NCBI GenBank assembly: GCA_007449985.2 | Contig: VIIQ02000015.1 | Location: 724,501-788,500 of the forward strand | Source: Desmodesmus armatus | Lineage: Eukaryota > Chlorophyta > Chlorophyceae > Sphaeropleales > Scenedesmaceae | Length of the DNA stretch: 64,000 nt | Reading direction: 5' to 3' | Shown here: one piece after another, positions 24,593 through 36,653 of the stretch | Position numbering within the stretch: position 1 is the first letter of the stretch | Layout: each line of letters opens with the position of its first letter | Translations under genes and position numbers: made by a program | The notes under the pieces: model-generated | Database searches by the model: none | The model's input: the letters and a program-made list of their open reading frames with translations, nothing else | What the model was told of the DNA's origin: nothing

Positions 24593-26587
24593 GCAGCTGC
24601 TGCAGCTCGCAACAGCGTCAGCACATTTTCGGGCTTTTGCGGGTTTTTGCAGCCCCGGACAAACCCCAGCCCTTGTGTCTGACGCAGTGGCAGGCTTGGC
24701 AACACTTCTTTGAAGCCAATTGAGTGACTGCAGTAGTATCTGCTGTATACAGCAGGGCGCAGTCATGTTGGCGTAGGCAAGGCATGGCAAACCGTTTTCA
24801 AAGGGTCTGCTGCATCCTCTGAACCACAGTGTGCCATATTCAGAGCGGCTGATGCTATCAGGCTGTCACCCCCACTGTGGCTGTGCGTGTGTGGGTTGGC
24901 GGGGAGGCTTGTTGATGGCTGCTGGTGTTGTCCCCCTTGCATCAGGCCCTGGCCTTGCTGCTGGTGCCAACAGCTGCGCGCTAACACTATCGGTGGTGGG
25001 AATGGCGCAGCAGTCGCAGCACAGTGGGTGGTTTCTGCAGCGGAGTGCGCCTGCTGGCGTCACGTGCGTGATGTAGGTGCCCTCAGCACCTCTCCCTATG
25101 TGCATGCTGCGTGCTCAGCCACTTTCAAAGCCACAGGTTTTGCTGTCACATACGGCATTGTGTGTCAGGGCAAGTTACGGCAAGACAGTCCTGGTTTGGG
25201 TTTTGGTGTGCTGATACTGGGTTGATTCTGTACTGCGTGTGTAGTGCCAGGGCATGTGATGGTGGTGCATGTCGTGTGCAAGTGTTGTGTGCACGAGCCA
25301 AGCCCAGCAGCCAGGTGGAATGGCCCTGATGCTGATGCCAGGCAGCACCGCATCTGTTTTGACACCGCAGGGACTTGCGTTTGGTGCCAGCAGCACTGCA
25401 GTATCTGTGTCCCGTCCTGGCGCATCTGCTGCACAGCTGAACAGTTGCAGAGTATTTTTGACTCCTTATACAGGGTTGTTCCTTCAACTGATTGTAACAC
25501 ATCTCTTGCAGTGCAATGGGTAAACATCCTGGCAGCCAGCATCGGCAACGCCGTTGCATGATGCATGATGAGGGTTCATGCCATGCTATTAACCCTATTC
25601 TCTTATAGTATAAGAATGTAAGAGATGTGAATTGGAATTGAGATTGAAAATTGGAATGTACATTTGCCTTTCGGTAAGGATCGACATTGCCGCAAGATTG
25701 GGATTGCAACTTCCCCTAGATTGGAATGGTTGCAGTTGGCACTTGGCACACTGTGCGCTTGCAGTCGACCAACACCAGACATCTGCTTTTTGAGCCATTG
25801 GTACCAGCTGATCAAATGCGGGGTGTCCTTGCAGTTGCCAGCTGCTAAATGCCCAGGCGGCCTGGGAACCAAACAGCTCAGCAGCATGCGTCCTCTCCAG
25901 CTGTGAGCACCCACTCAATGATCAGCAGCACACCTTGTTACCAGCAGTAAGGTACCTAGGTAAGGACACCGGTGTCGAAGGGAGTAAATGGGACATTCAC
26001 TGTCGCTGCTTCATCATGCTGCTAGCGAGCTGTCACTACTGCCTGAATCCTGTTGCTGCTGCTGAGTGCAGTGCCCCAACTGCTTTTCCTCGACCATCCT
26101 GCTGCTGCAAAGACACTGCTGTGCACCGCTGTTTTTGGTGACAAGTGCTGCAGAAGCTCCTGCAGACGCCACTGGTGCTGTGCCATTTCCTTGCTGATCG
26201 ATCGCTGCGGACGCATGGAAAACATTCCAGTAGACATTGCGCCTCGACTCTGGACCAGATTGGTCGACCTTGTGCGGCCTGCTTTTGGACCAGATCCATC
26301 AGGCAGGTCTACTACACCCACACCGTCCCACTTACCAAGCATTTTCTATATAATAAATCAATAGCATGCGCCAGGGAAGCAATGCGGCGTCCATTCTACG
26401 ATCTGGACCAGAGAAGGTCGGTGGAAGGTCTATGTAAGAGGGAAGGCCGCTGAATGTCTACGCTACGCGTTGGACGATAAATAGCGCAGCATAGGCTTGC
26501 CAGACCACCGATCAACAAACCCTTCACAGCTCGCACGTAGCGCAACTCACACTGTACCGTATCAACAGCCTCGCCTACTCTCACACG
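24593..26587. other. SHMT 3' flank and promoter side of the Cys-rich gene
   Basis: No coding exon is supported. TGTAA signals occur at 25493-25497 and about 25616, so the SHMT 3' UTR may be about 0.9 kb. A TATA-like GATAAATAG at 26476-26484 sits about 105 bp before the ATG of the next gene. Confidence 0.4.
26476..26484 (+). promoter_or_regulatory. TATA-like box of the Cys-rich secreted protein gene
   Basis: GATAAATAG lies about 105 bp upstream of the ATG at 26588, a suitable distance for a core promoter with a short 5' UTR. It is the only AT-rich box in that stretch. Confidence 0.4.
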
Positions 26588-27702
26588 ATGGCCAAGGGAC
26601 AGCGTCAGGTGGGAGCTGTCAAGCAGCTGAATGCAGACGCATTCAGAGTGCTAAGCACATGCACGACCTGCACACGTCACTTGCTGCCAAACTCAAACTT
26701 GCTCTGCAACCTGCCTGGCATGGGCTGAGTAATAGATGGTCTGCCCAGCAGTGTGAGTGGTTGTTTGCATGTGTATGGACTCAATGCTGCCACACACACT
26801 GTGGCACAAGCCTTGTTGCGAATTGCATAAGCCACTGACACTTACTGCTTTCCTTTCTGCTGGTTCCTTTGCTGCTGCCCTTGAATGCTCTGCATATGCC
26901 ATGGTGGTCTCCCATGGTGCCGACAACGCACACCCACTGTCATCCAACGATGCTTAGGTGAGCCCAGGCATACTATGACTGCCAGTACAGTGGTGTAGGC
27001 CACATCAACAGGGCCCGGCTGAAAGTTTCTGTTCCACATGAGCAGTGCAAGAGGGGGCAGTGTGTTGATGCACTCTGCTACAGTACCCTACGTAGGCCAT
27101 GGTGTACCATCAGCATTCAGGTTGCATCCGATGCAGGCTGCTGCAGCCATACATCAGGACAGTGCATGCATTGATCAGGATTCCTAACCCATGCCTGAGG
27201 CCTTGCCTTACAGCCACTGGCTGTGACAGCGTACCCATGCCTGACAGAGCAGCTACTGCTGCCGTCACCAGCCCAGATCACCCTCGCTCAGTCTGTCTTG
27301 CAGTGTTGCCTACAGAGCCACATTCTGTGCCAGTAAAAAAATTAGTAATCCTTACCGACAAAGTGTGTGCCCCCTGTTGTAACATTTGCTGCTGCTCAGG
27401 TGGTGGTTGCATGCCTGCTGCTGGGGCTGCTGGTGGCTGCCAGCCAAGCTGAGGCAGCAGCAGCACCCCAGGCTGCAGCCCTCACTAACCGCAAGCTGCA
27501 GCAGTCTAGGCCGCAGTGGAAGAACTCAGAGTGTGTCTCCTTTGGTGACGCAAAGCTGAAGGAGGGAGGCAAGGAGCTCCACCCTCACGACTACTGCGAG
27601 AAGACAGGGGGTGCTGCTGTGTGCTGCTTGGGTGATGTGTGTGGCGGCTCTGTCACCTGCAGGGGCGGCAACCGCCAGGCATGCTGCCCCAAGAAGCGCT
27701 GA
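26588..27702 (+). CDS. Small secreted cysteine-rich protein
   Basis: Two exons: 26588-26608 (MAKGQRQ, donor GTGGGA) and 27400-27702 (acceptor TGCTCAG); 107 residues, stop TGA. Joining them puts the short basic start directly before a hydrophobic core (VVACLLLGLLVAASQAEA), a textbook signal peptide with likely cleavage near AEA. The mature part is about 80 residues with eight cysteines in the last 60, including two CC pairs: one Cys at NSEC, one at DYC, CC, then C, C, and a final CC before the basic tail PKKR. The pattern suggests a disulfide-rich extracellular peptide, possibly defensive or wall-related, but no named family was recognised. A TGTAA signal lies at 28123-28127. Confidence 0.65.
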
Positions 27703-28899
27703 TGACTCACCGTGCAGGACATGATTGCATGAGGCGGAATCTTTGTTGCGCGCATTCTAGCTTGTCTGATGCAAACTTCTGTTGACTGACTGTTTTTGTG
27801 GCACAATCTGCGTTTCGATTTTGGTCGCGCACATGCTTGCATAATGCGCATCATGTGCAAGGTGCACTGCCAGTGCTGCATTCTGGTTAAGTTTGAGTAT
27901 GCTGCGATGCTTGTTTTGCATCCCGTGTGTTGAGTGACAACGAGTGCATGATGCAGATCCGGGATCAGTGTCAATGTTTTTGTTTATAGTCTGTCCACTA
28001 CCTGAGTGATGGGATAGCACCATGCAAGTCGCAGTCGTGTACTGTGAAGTACATTCTTATACAGCTGTTTGTATGTGAAGCATTGCGTGACAATGAATGG
28101 GCATACTGTGCTGGACCCAGCTTGTAAGGGCACCACGGTCCAATCCTGGTTGAAGTTTGCCGCACTGGCAAACAGTAACACGTCACATCTGGCAGTAACA
28201 GATCAAGCTACAGGGACTGGATAGCACTGTTCCACAACCACAAGGGTGGCCCTCCTTCAACATCACACTGCACAGCCGTCTGTGCGCCAAACCATGATGA
28301 TCAGCACTGGCTGCATTTGACACACGGGCCTAACCCTGACAACACACAACACTGTAAAACAGCATGATTGTCATTCCACAAGCCACTGGGCTACCACCTT
28401 ACCCCACTCAAGGGACAGCTGAGCAACAGGATGGCACCACAGTACCCTCCTTTCCAAACCGGACGAAGTCATCATGATATTATGGAATGATACCGGCTTG
28501 CATGCACAGCAAAGACCAAAATTTCTGAAACCATGGCAGGCGCAACACAACGATGGCCACCATGGTAACTGCAAAAAGCCCTCACTGGATTGCAACAACC
28601 CCATGGGCATGGCAGACAAAAAACAGACAAACATCCTACAAGCAAACATGCCGCAAAGCTACCCCCGGAGTGACTCCTGGCAGGAGGAGAAAAGGCAATC
28701 TCGCTGGCAAACTGAACAGGCTGGTTGGACCCCGGGTCGCTGCAAACACCAAGTGAACAGCTGAAGGGTGCAGATGCAGTTGGTTGCTCAGCAAACATGA
28801 TGTAACCACTCCCATCAAAGGCCTGTTTTGAACACGGCCTTGACTGTTGATTGCCGCCACTCAGGGGGCCCCTGTAGTACAGCAACGATCATAGCCGCA
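27703..28899. other. 3' UTR and unassigned DNA
   Basis: The first ~420 bp are likely the 3' UTR of the Cys-rich gene, to the TGTAA at 28123. I saw no supported gene in the remaining stretch up to the dispersed repeat. Confidence 0.35.
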
Positions 28900-29512
28900 T
28901 GCCATTGTGCAAAATGCCATCCAAAAGCACCAGTATCCAACTCAGGGGACCCTGAAAGGCCGCGGAAGCAGTGTGCACCCGCCCATAACCCAACCACAGC
29001 AGGTATGTTGCACGTTCAAGGTTCATGCTGCACTGCCAGACACTCACACCACAAAATCCATCGCACCATATGCAAAGCTTGCTGCTGCAGAACATCTCCA
29101 TGCAGCTGTCACCATGGCCACCCTCAGCACTGTTGCTGCTGCCATAAAGAAAGAAAGTAACTTCAGCTCTGGAAACCGTTTCCAGATTTGTGACAAATTC
29201 AGCTCTGACAACAAAGGCCCACATGTCGCTTGCTGCTTCTGATGACCCATCAGTGCATGGCATGCACTGCGCTGTCGGTGAAAGTCACCAGACCATGTCA
29301 AACACTACCGCTAGCCCACTAAACAGCCTTGTAGGCTGCATTGGCCCATACTACACATTTCCTGCCACTGCATGGTGGCCCTAGGATCTGGGACCACACA
29401 TGCATTGAACACATGGTGCTGCCAGCAGTGCCAGTGCCTTGTAGGACCCAAATGCAGCACCACTCTCAACCATGCCGCTATGGCAGCTTTCCCAAATGCG
29501 GGAAGCACTGTT
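28900..29512 (+). repeat. Dispersed repeat, inverted partner at 45.6-46.3 kb
   Basis: This stretch aligns over about 600 bp with the reverse complement of 45610-46262. Matching landmarks include AACATCTCCATGCAGCTGTCA, shown as AACATCTCCATGCAGCTG, then GATCAGTGCATGGCATGCACT-like blocks, CCTGCCACTGC/CCTGCTGCTGC and GTGCTGCCAGCAGTG. By eye the identity is about 75-80% with small indels. No open frame is conserved between the copies, so it looks like a non-coding mobile or duplicated element. Confidence 0.75.
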
Positions 29513-29531
29513 TGACCTGTGCTTTAGTGAA

Positions 29532-30031
29532 ACAAAAAGATAAAGATAAAGATACAGAGACACCCCCTTGGTCTCTTAACGCCATAGGACTCATCCCATT
29601 GGCCTCGCGTCCGTTGAGGACGGCTCTTCACACCAACACTCCCGGGGTCTAGGGCAATGGCACTCGTGGCCACATCTCACTCCCCAGGGGCACACCTGGG
29701 GGCCGTGTAAACCCACCGAAATTCGGGATGGAGATGTTGTTCGACATGGGAGCTTGGATGCTGTAAGGTATCACCCTTGACCCATCGGGAGAGTCCCCTC
29801 AGTCCCGACCTGAGGGAACCTTGAATCCCTAGGGTAGCACACCCAATAGCGGGCTCCATGCCTTTTCCGGCTGTATTCTGCACCCATTCCTTCCTTTGCC
29901 TCTGTGGCAGTAATCAGCATCAGGGGATCCCTCTCCCTTCACTGCACTTGCCCGGGTCAGCAGCCTGGCTCGGGGTATTATTACCCCCCCTAGGGGGACG
30001 GTGGGTGGGCCGGGATTCGAACCCGGGTCTC
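29532..30031 (-). mobile_element. tRNA-related SINE, minus orientation
   Basis: This ~490-bp element is nearly identical to the copy at 38300-38790 in the opposite orientation. On the minus strand it starts with a T-arm-like sequence containing a perfect RNA polymerase III B box, GGTTCGAATCC (30023-30013). It ends in an (ATCTTT)n/T-rich tail at 29532-29560. A tRNA-like head, unique body and simple-repeat tail are the SINE hallmarks. It abuts a decayed MYND coding fragment at 30031. An A box and target-site duplications were not found, so the head may be truncated. Confidence 0.8.
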
Positions 30032-30940
30032 CCCGACAACAGCAGCAGGTGCTTCCGCGCCAGCGGCTTCTGTTGCAGACAGCAGCGGCGTCAGCCAGAT
30101 GGGCAGCAGTGTGGGCCATTCATTGCTGCCAGACATCGCAATGGCGGGCATGCAGGTGCAGCCAAGTTGCACAAGCGCCACAGCTCTGCGGCAGCTGTAT
30201 GCAGCCTGCCGGGAGGCCCTCCCGCGGCGGCCTGCCTCAGCAGCTATTCAGCTTTGGTGTGGCCTACTGTGCGGCGTTCCCTCAGCGCAACTGCTGGGCA
30301 ACATTGCAATGCTGCCTGCACCAACCTAGACAAGTTCACTGAGGCAGCACTAGCCAGCCAGGGCTGCTCAGGCTGTGGCAAGGTGGTACGGTGCCTGTTG
30401 CAGTTCTCATGGCCCAAGGCTGGTGATGAATTGACAGTGTGGTCAGCACCGGCTGCTTGTTCACAAGCAACATGTGCTGCTTATGGTGACTTGCAACCAC
30501 ATGTGGCTTCATGGGACCTAAAATCACAACGGTTTAGTACAATACGTTACATTCCTAAACTATATTGCATGCACTGCTTTTTGTTGACCAGTGTCCAGCA
30601 TAAGCCTCAACATGGACAATAGGCATGCCATTGTTCATGTTGAAGGTCTTCCAAACTGCACACATGAACACGGTATAGTGGTTATCACTCGATGCCACTT
30701 ACACATAAGCTAAGTGGGGGTAGACCCAAATGTACCAATGTGTCTGAATGTGCATGTGACTCACTCGCCCCCTTGGTTGTTGTTGCTTGTGATCACATTT
30801 GGTTGATGCAGGCTGTCAAGTTCTGCAGTGCAGCGTGCCACAAAAAAGGTTGGAAGCAAGGACACAAGGCAGCATGTGCCATTTGGAAGCAGAGGCAAGA
30901 AGCAGCAGCAGTGGGCGCAGCGTCGGATGAGGCCGCATAG
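30032..30940 (+). pseudogene. MYND-finger gene fragment (3' end), frame-disrupted
   Basis: The sequence corresponds to the end of exon 4 and all of exon 5 of the intact MYND gene on the other strand. The readable pieces are in three frames: ALRQLYAACREALP, then LPQQLFSFGVAYCAAFPQR, then ACTNLDKFTEAALASQGCSGCGK. An intron (about 30382-30811) follows, then AVKFCSAACHKKGWKQGHKAAC to TAG at 30938. At least two frame shifts separate the pieces, and everything upstream is replaced by the SINE. The zinc ligands and second-exon frame survive, so the decay is recent. Confidence 0.8.
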
Positions 30941-31302
30941 ACATATTCCATCGTGGAGCTTGTTGAGCGGCACCCAATTTGGATGACTGTTGTAGTAGGA
31001 TTGTCGAGGCTTAAGCTGCCGTGTCTGTCAACGAAAACAAGTGGATATGCATGTGCAGCTGAAGCTAGACGAGCTTCGGCCCCCCCTCCCACCCCTTGGC
31101 TCACGGTGACATGAAGGTGCCTGGCCAGTTGCTGCCCTTCTGGGCTGGATGTTGCATCTGGATGACTGTCTGTCATGGCACGTAAGATAGTTCGCTCGAG
31201 GTCTTTGCGGTAGTTTTTCATCCTCTCAAAAGCGCCAGTAACCCTCTGATTTGATCCGCGCTGCTTTTTTGTTCCTTGGGAATTGTTCTCTGCCATCTCC
31301 AT
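30793..31302 (-). CDS. Hypothetical protein antisense to MYND fragment
   Basis: Open frame of 169 residues starting ATG at 31302. The first ~120 residues have ordinary amino-acid composition (MKNYRKDLERTILRAMTDSH, HLHVTVSQG) and look protein-like, unlike most shadow frames here. The C-terminal third is antisense to the MYND exon and probably not genuine, so a splice site or an earlier end may exist. No family is recognised. It could be a remnant of a mobile element or a chance frame. Confidence 0.25.
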   Translation of the reverse strand: MEMAENNSQGTKKQRGSNQRVTGAFERMKNYRKDLERTILRAMTDSHPDATSSPEGQQLARHLHVTVSQGVGGGAEARLASAAHAYPLVFVDRHGSLSLDNPTTTVIQIGCRSTSSTMEYVYAASSDAAPTAAASCLCFQMAHAALCPCFQPFLWHAALQNLTACINQM

Positions 31303-31708
31303 GACTCATGGTATGATACCAGTGAATGGCTGGCAAAGCCTTTTCAGCTTCAATTTTACAACTGTACCCATCGATCGATCGAGACGTCCAGAAGTCCACC
31401 TTGTTTATATCTTACCTATCGGGTTTGTCTGCTAGTTGGATGCGCTCAGAGCATGGTTGCACATTGTCGACGCACGGCTGCTGCCATCATTGACACTCCC
31501 ACCTGTGCGTGCTGAATCCTGTTTGTTGAGATTGTGCCGACTTACACAGATGGGGGAGCATCCAGCACACACTTCTAAAAAAATGCCACACGTGCCGACA
31601 AGCATTGCGCTGGCGTCTTGCCAACAACAACAGAGGGCCATGCGCCTGCCAGGTGCAAAACATCAATCGTACGTCAGCAACTGTCAACATAGCTTTGTGT
31701 GCCAAGGC

Positions 31709-34700
31709 CTAAGCACCATGTTGTGTTGCTGAGGCCTCTGCTGCTGCATCCCGCTGCTTCAGGACCGCACATGCCGCCTTGTGTCCTTGCTTCCAAGCCG
31801 TCCTGTGGCAGGCTGGGCTGCAGAACTTGACAGCCTACAGCAGCGTGTGTGATCAGCAGCACAACACTGGGGGTGTAAATCAGATGCACAGCCAATCTGT
31901 ATGCAACACAAGTGTCGCAACATGGAATGCATAGTGCAAGACATGAGTGTGCCAAGCCACGCGGTGTATGCAGTTGCCACCTCTCGGAATGACATTGACA
32001 CATCACAAGAATGCGGGATGCGTGCGGGTCGAGAGGGGTTGAGTTGCATTACTACTGCAACCCCATTGTTGCAGTACAAGCACAAACAGTATGTCTCGGT
32101 GAGGCTCGGGCCTTAGCAATCAGGCAGGGTACCACTTTGTTGCACATGCAGTGCACTGCTTCCAGCCAACTCCTCTTGTGTGCTGACACATGCAAGTACC
32201 AAGTGTGGTGATCACCGGACCAAGCACCCAAACACATGCTCTAGCCGATGGCCACACAGACAGCTACATTGCAGTGTCACGCATTGGCCACTGTAAAGAG
32301 TATGAGGGCCTCACCTTGCTGCAGCCTGAGCAACTCCGGCTGGCCAGTGCTGTCTCCGTGAACTTGTCTAGGTTGGTGCAGGCAGGGTTGCCACAGCAGC
32401 CACGCTGCGGGAACGCCGCACAGTAGGCCACGCCAAAGCTGCGAAGCTGCTGGGGCAGGCCACCCTCCTGACAGGATGCATGTAGCTTCTGCATGGCTTG
32501 GTTGCCTACAAAATACTGCTGGAGTTCCATGCCGGGGGCATCATAGTTACCAATCTGCTCGAACACTGCTGCAACGGCATTCACCTGCTCTTGCAGACCC
32601 CTGGCCTGCTGAAACAGCCGCGCAAGGTCTGCCTCGGTTGCAGCAGCAAACCCGGCTGCCACATCTGAAGCAACTTCTGCGCCGTACCTCAGCACGCCGA
32701 ACGAGCTGTAGGCTGTGTTGATCCACGTCAGCATCTGGAAGAGCTCAGCATACATTGCAAGTTGCTGGGTCTCTGAGAGCACATTGTCTGCAAGCACAGG
32801 CTTGCCGCTTGCAGACACTCGTGAAGGCACCTGCTGCAGCAGGCTAGCTGCTGCAGCAAGTGACCGGCCCAGCACATGAATTGTGAGCAGCTGCTGCTCC
32901 CATTCACTTTGCAGGTGTGCATCGACCCGTGCTGCTGCTACTTGTGCAGAGGCTGGCATGCTGTGGAGACTGATTGTGCGAGGGGAACAGCTCTGGAGCA
33001 GCCTTACGACTGCTGAGCAGCATGCACAAAGCAGCATAGCCGCATCGTAGTAGGAGTGCATTGCAGCCTCTGCAGGTCCCTGCAGGGCCGCGCTGGCCTG
33101 TGTGTATTTCAGCGCAGCAATCAGGGCACAAAAGAGCTTCCGCTCTACACGCTTGCCGTCATGTGCAGGCAGCACTGCTGCTGCTGCTGGCTGCTGACCC
33201 CCTGCAGCCTCAACTGCTGTTGTGGCTCCTGTTGCTGGCCCTTCACCTGCATGCTGGTCTGCTGCTGCCGCCCATTGCTTTGCTATGACATCTGTCAGGG
33301 TTGGGACAGCAGCGGCAGCTGCAACGCACATTTTGCTGGCGTGGTGCAGACGTCTAGTATCATCAACGATGATGCCAGGCGGCCCGCTGTAGGCCGCATA
33401 TGCGTGCAATGCTGCCTCCAAGACGCAACATGCCAGCAAGGGGTTCTGCTTTACGACTGCTGCCAGATCAATTGTGGGGCCATGGCCGACTGGAACTGCA
33501 GTGGCAATGGCAACGACAGTGGCAACAGCAGTGGCAATGGCGGTGGCAACGGCAGTGGCAGGAAACCTTTTTCTGGGTGCTGATGTCGGCTCTGGAAACA
33601 CAACAATATGCATGCCTGTATCTGAAAGCAATGATGGTGGTGTTGACAGGCTGCACCCAACCTATCGACACTTCCTTGCACACGAAACCTGCCCATCACC
33701 CCGGCAAAGTAAGCCGAGGGCCATCCAGGTATGTGGTGCGAGGGCCAGGCACCGGATTGACCACAAGGTGTTGCACGTGCACAAAGTGTATCGTTGCTGC
33801 GCTTGAATCACCGCAAGGCAACTTAGTCACGATGCAGTCACAATTGTTCAAAGTTGCACATTGTTGTCAGTTTCAATCATTGAATGATGTTGATATGATC
33901 AAGAGCGCCTGATGCCATGTTGTGCATTATGCCGTGAACGTAGCTGATACTTTGGCACCTGCATATAAATTAGCAATACGCCAAGGAATGAAACCGACAA
34001 CTTGGCAGGCAGGGTACCACTATCAGGTGGCGCACACCACTGCAAGTGTGGTATGTCACTTCATGTGAGTCACTTGAAATGGCACCTGGCACATCCCACC
34101 TACCTGACCAAGAAGTCGCCTCCATCAGCAGCTCACTGAAGGTTTCAAACACCAGGCGGGGGGGTGCAGCTCCCAGGGTCTCGCCAGCCGTGGTGGTCCA
34201 GGTCCAGTCCGGCTGCTCCTCTTCCTCACCCACGGCCTCGCCGCTGCGGCGGCGGCATAAGACCAGCAATGCCGGCCCAAGCTGCAGCCATACAGACTCC
34301 GCACACAGCTGCAGCTGGGACCGCACGGTGTCAAGCGAGGGCCAGTTGAGCTGCTGCTGCACTAGTCGCCAGTGTTGTTCATGCGTGAATGACCGCAGCT
34401 GTTCAAAGACACCAGCTGTGGTGCCCACCAACTGCTGCAGCACCGACAGCTGTCCTGTGATGCAGGGTGGCGCCAGGGCGAGCAGCTCCATCTGCGTGAG
34501 CACCAGTGGCAGCACCAGCTTCCACGGCACAAGCTCACTCTCCCTGACTGCCAACCTTGCACTGCCTGAGCTGCTGCTGCTGCTGATGCCTGCATTCCGG
34601 TAGCGCAAGCTGTCAGCTGCAGTCACTGCCAATGGAATCACGCACATTTGCTTGGACACTGTAGCAGCAGTGTTGTCAGACAGCCCTGCCAGCTGGCGCA

Positions 34701-36653
34701 CCCCAACCAAGGCCTGCAGCAGCAGCTCATGGTGTGCCGACACGGCCATGCACTTGCTGCTGCTGCTGCCTTGACCGGCACTGCCGCTACTGCTGCTGCT
34801 GCTAGCTGCCCTGTCGTGTGTGCGCATGCTGGGCGGCAGGGTCTGTGTGGAAGTGCCCTTGAGCTCGGCATGCAGCAGCCCCGTGCCAACGGCCAAGCCC
34901 AGCAGCAGCAGCCCATAGACTTCCTGGCGCGCCAGCGCGCTGCCATCCACGCCTGCACATAAGCAACATATCTTTTTAGGTATTTTATGTTCCTCTGAAC
35001 ATGTAAAGGTTCAGGCTGAGCTACTCAGCTCCACGCCCGTATGCTGTTGCCTCCCTTGCACCCTAAACCAATGAAATCCCCAAAACCATCGCGATGCAGT
35101 ACAGAGTGACCAGAGTCCCATCATGAGCAGACACCGGCGAGCCATCACGAGGTGTTTGTCGTTCCTTTTTATTCATTTTGCTTCATGCATGTCCGGCGGG
35201 ACGGTTGTCCTAGCTGCCCTCAGGGGTCAACCTACCTGCAAGGCCAGACGTTGCTGCACCGGCACACAAGCCGCATGCTGCCAGCACATGCGACATGACT
35301 GTGGCACAGTACACGTTGTCGCATGCATATGCGCGGGCAAGGGCCATGCCAAGGGTGGCTGTAGGCAGGGCTGTGTCATGCATAAGGCTCTGTGCTGACA
35401 ACAGCTCTGTGAAAGGCACTGTCTGCATTAGAGCGTTCCACAGCGATACCAGGTAGGTGCTGGATGCTGCCAACACATGCGCAGGGTTGTCAAGCAGGTG
35501 GTCTGCGGCCTGTAGAGCGGATGCGTGTGAGCTGGCACGTGGCAGCTGAGGATTGCTGGCAAAGAAGCTGGCGGCTGTTGTGGCTGCAGCAGCGTATGCC
35601 TTCAGCAGGCCTGTAGGAACAAAACATGGAGGCAGCAGCACGTGTGCTTGTTGGATACATAGGTATGACACTATGAAAGAGGTTACAAGTCACAGGCATC
35701 ATGTTGAATACAGCTGGAGTCAAACTGAGCTGAAGTCAAACTGTTGCAGCTGGAGTCATGCTGAGCTGGAGCAAAACTTTTGCAATCCTATTGATAGTAG
35801 AGATTGGCTCTGTGTTGGCGGCCAGCACAGAAGAGTGCATCATAAATACTGGAGACACACTGGTTTTGTGCATCATGCAAAGCAAGCCATCCTGAAAAAC
35901 AAGGAGTGGTTCGCATGCTTGGGTTCATACAGATACAGAGGCAAGGAAGGGGCAGTCGGCATGCATGCGTTCATACTAATCAGTTGGTGGTTCAATGGAA
36001 AAAACACTTATGAAACTGGTATAAAGGCCTGGTGACATGGTGTCACATAGCTTTGCTGCTGCCGCACATGAAGCATCAACTAGCAAGTCATACGTCAGTT
36101 AGGGCACAGCCATGGCATGCAGAACATGCTGAGCAGCTTGTGGTACCGGAGTGCTGCAGGACTCCTGTAGTGCGAGTGAAGAGGGTGCATTGTATCCTGC
36201 ACACGTACCTGTATCATGCATCATGCGCAGGGTGGCGGTGTCTGCTGGTGTGGGTTCAGTGTGTCCCCCAGCTGACCTGCCCCCGAGCACTGGCAGAAGA
36301 CTGGCCAGTGATGTAGCCAGCATACCGGTTGCTTTGCTGACCTGCACCTCGCTGTCACGCTGCCTCGCCAGCTGCTGCAGCGCTGCTGTGGTGATGACCA
36401 CCAGCTGCCGCAGCAGCTGTGGGGCCCCTGCAAACAACTGCCTGCATGCTGGCTTGTCGCTGCTTGCTTGCTGCAGGTGACCGACTATGCTGTTGATGCT
36501 CCCAGTCTGCTGCTTGAAAAAACGTACGTCTGTTGCGAGCTTCTCAAGCTGCTCTGGCTCTGACAGCTGGGAGATGGTCTGTTTGAAAGTATCAGAGCTG
36601 ATTGACACAGCCTCGGTGGCAAGCATTGGCAGGCAGGTGTTGGTGCGAGCCAT
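31709..36653 (-). CDS. MYND-type zinc-finger protein (intact, 1023 residues)
   Basis: Five exons with GT-AG sites and consistent phases: 36653-36209, 35610-35236, 34952-34104, 33591-32315, 31834-31709; 3072 nt including TAG. The body is a long Ala/Leu-rich, probably all-helical region with Ser and Ala runs, typical of algal MYND proteins. The C-terminus carries the finger, split by the last intron: CGNPACTNLDKF, CSGCSK, then AVKFCSPACHRTAWKQGHKA and AC. MYND fingers bind proline-rich peptides in partner proteins, often in chromatin complexes; no SET domain is present, so it is not a SMYD methyltransferase. Exon 4 begins with a hexanucleotide-repeat-encoded ATAVATAIATAVATVV stretch. A TGTAA-type signal follows at 31546-31542. 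Decayed relatives lie on both sides. Confidence 0.85.

Noticed and set aside
25244..25561. Open frames downstream of SHMT as a separate gene
   Set aside because: No domain, splice structure or consistent start; position before TGTAA signals suggests 3' UTR.
30001..30035. A tRNA gene, suggested by GGTTCGAATCC
   Set aside because: Only the T-arm region fits; no anticodon arm, D arm or acceptor pairing was found. The same sequence heads a repeated element, so it is a SINE.
34046..34603. Plus-strand Ser-rich open frame
   Set aside because: It is antisense to exon 3 of the intact MYND gene, whose exon junctions are all consistent.
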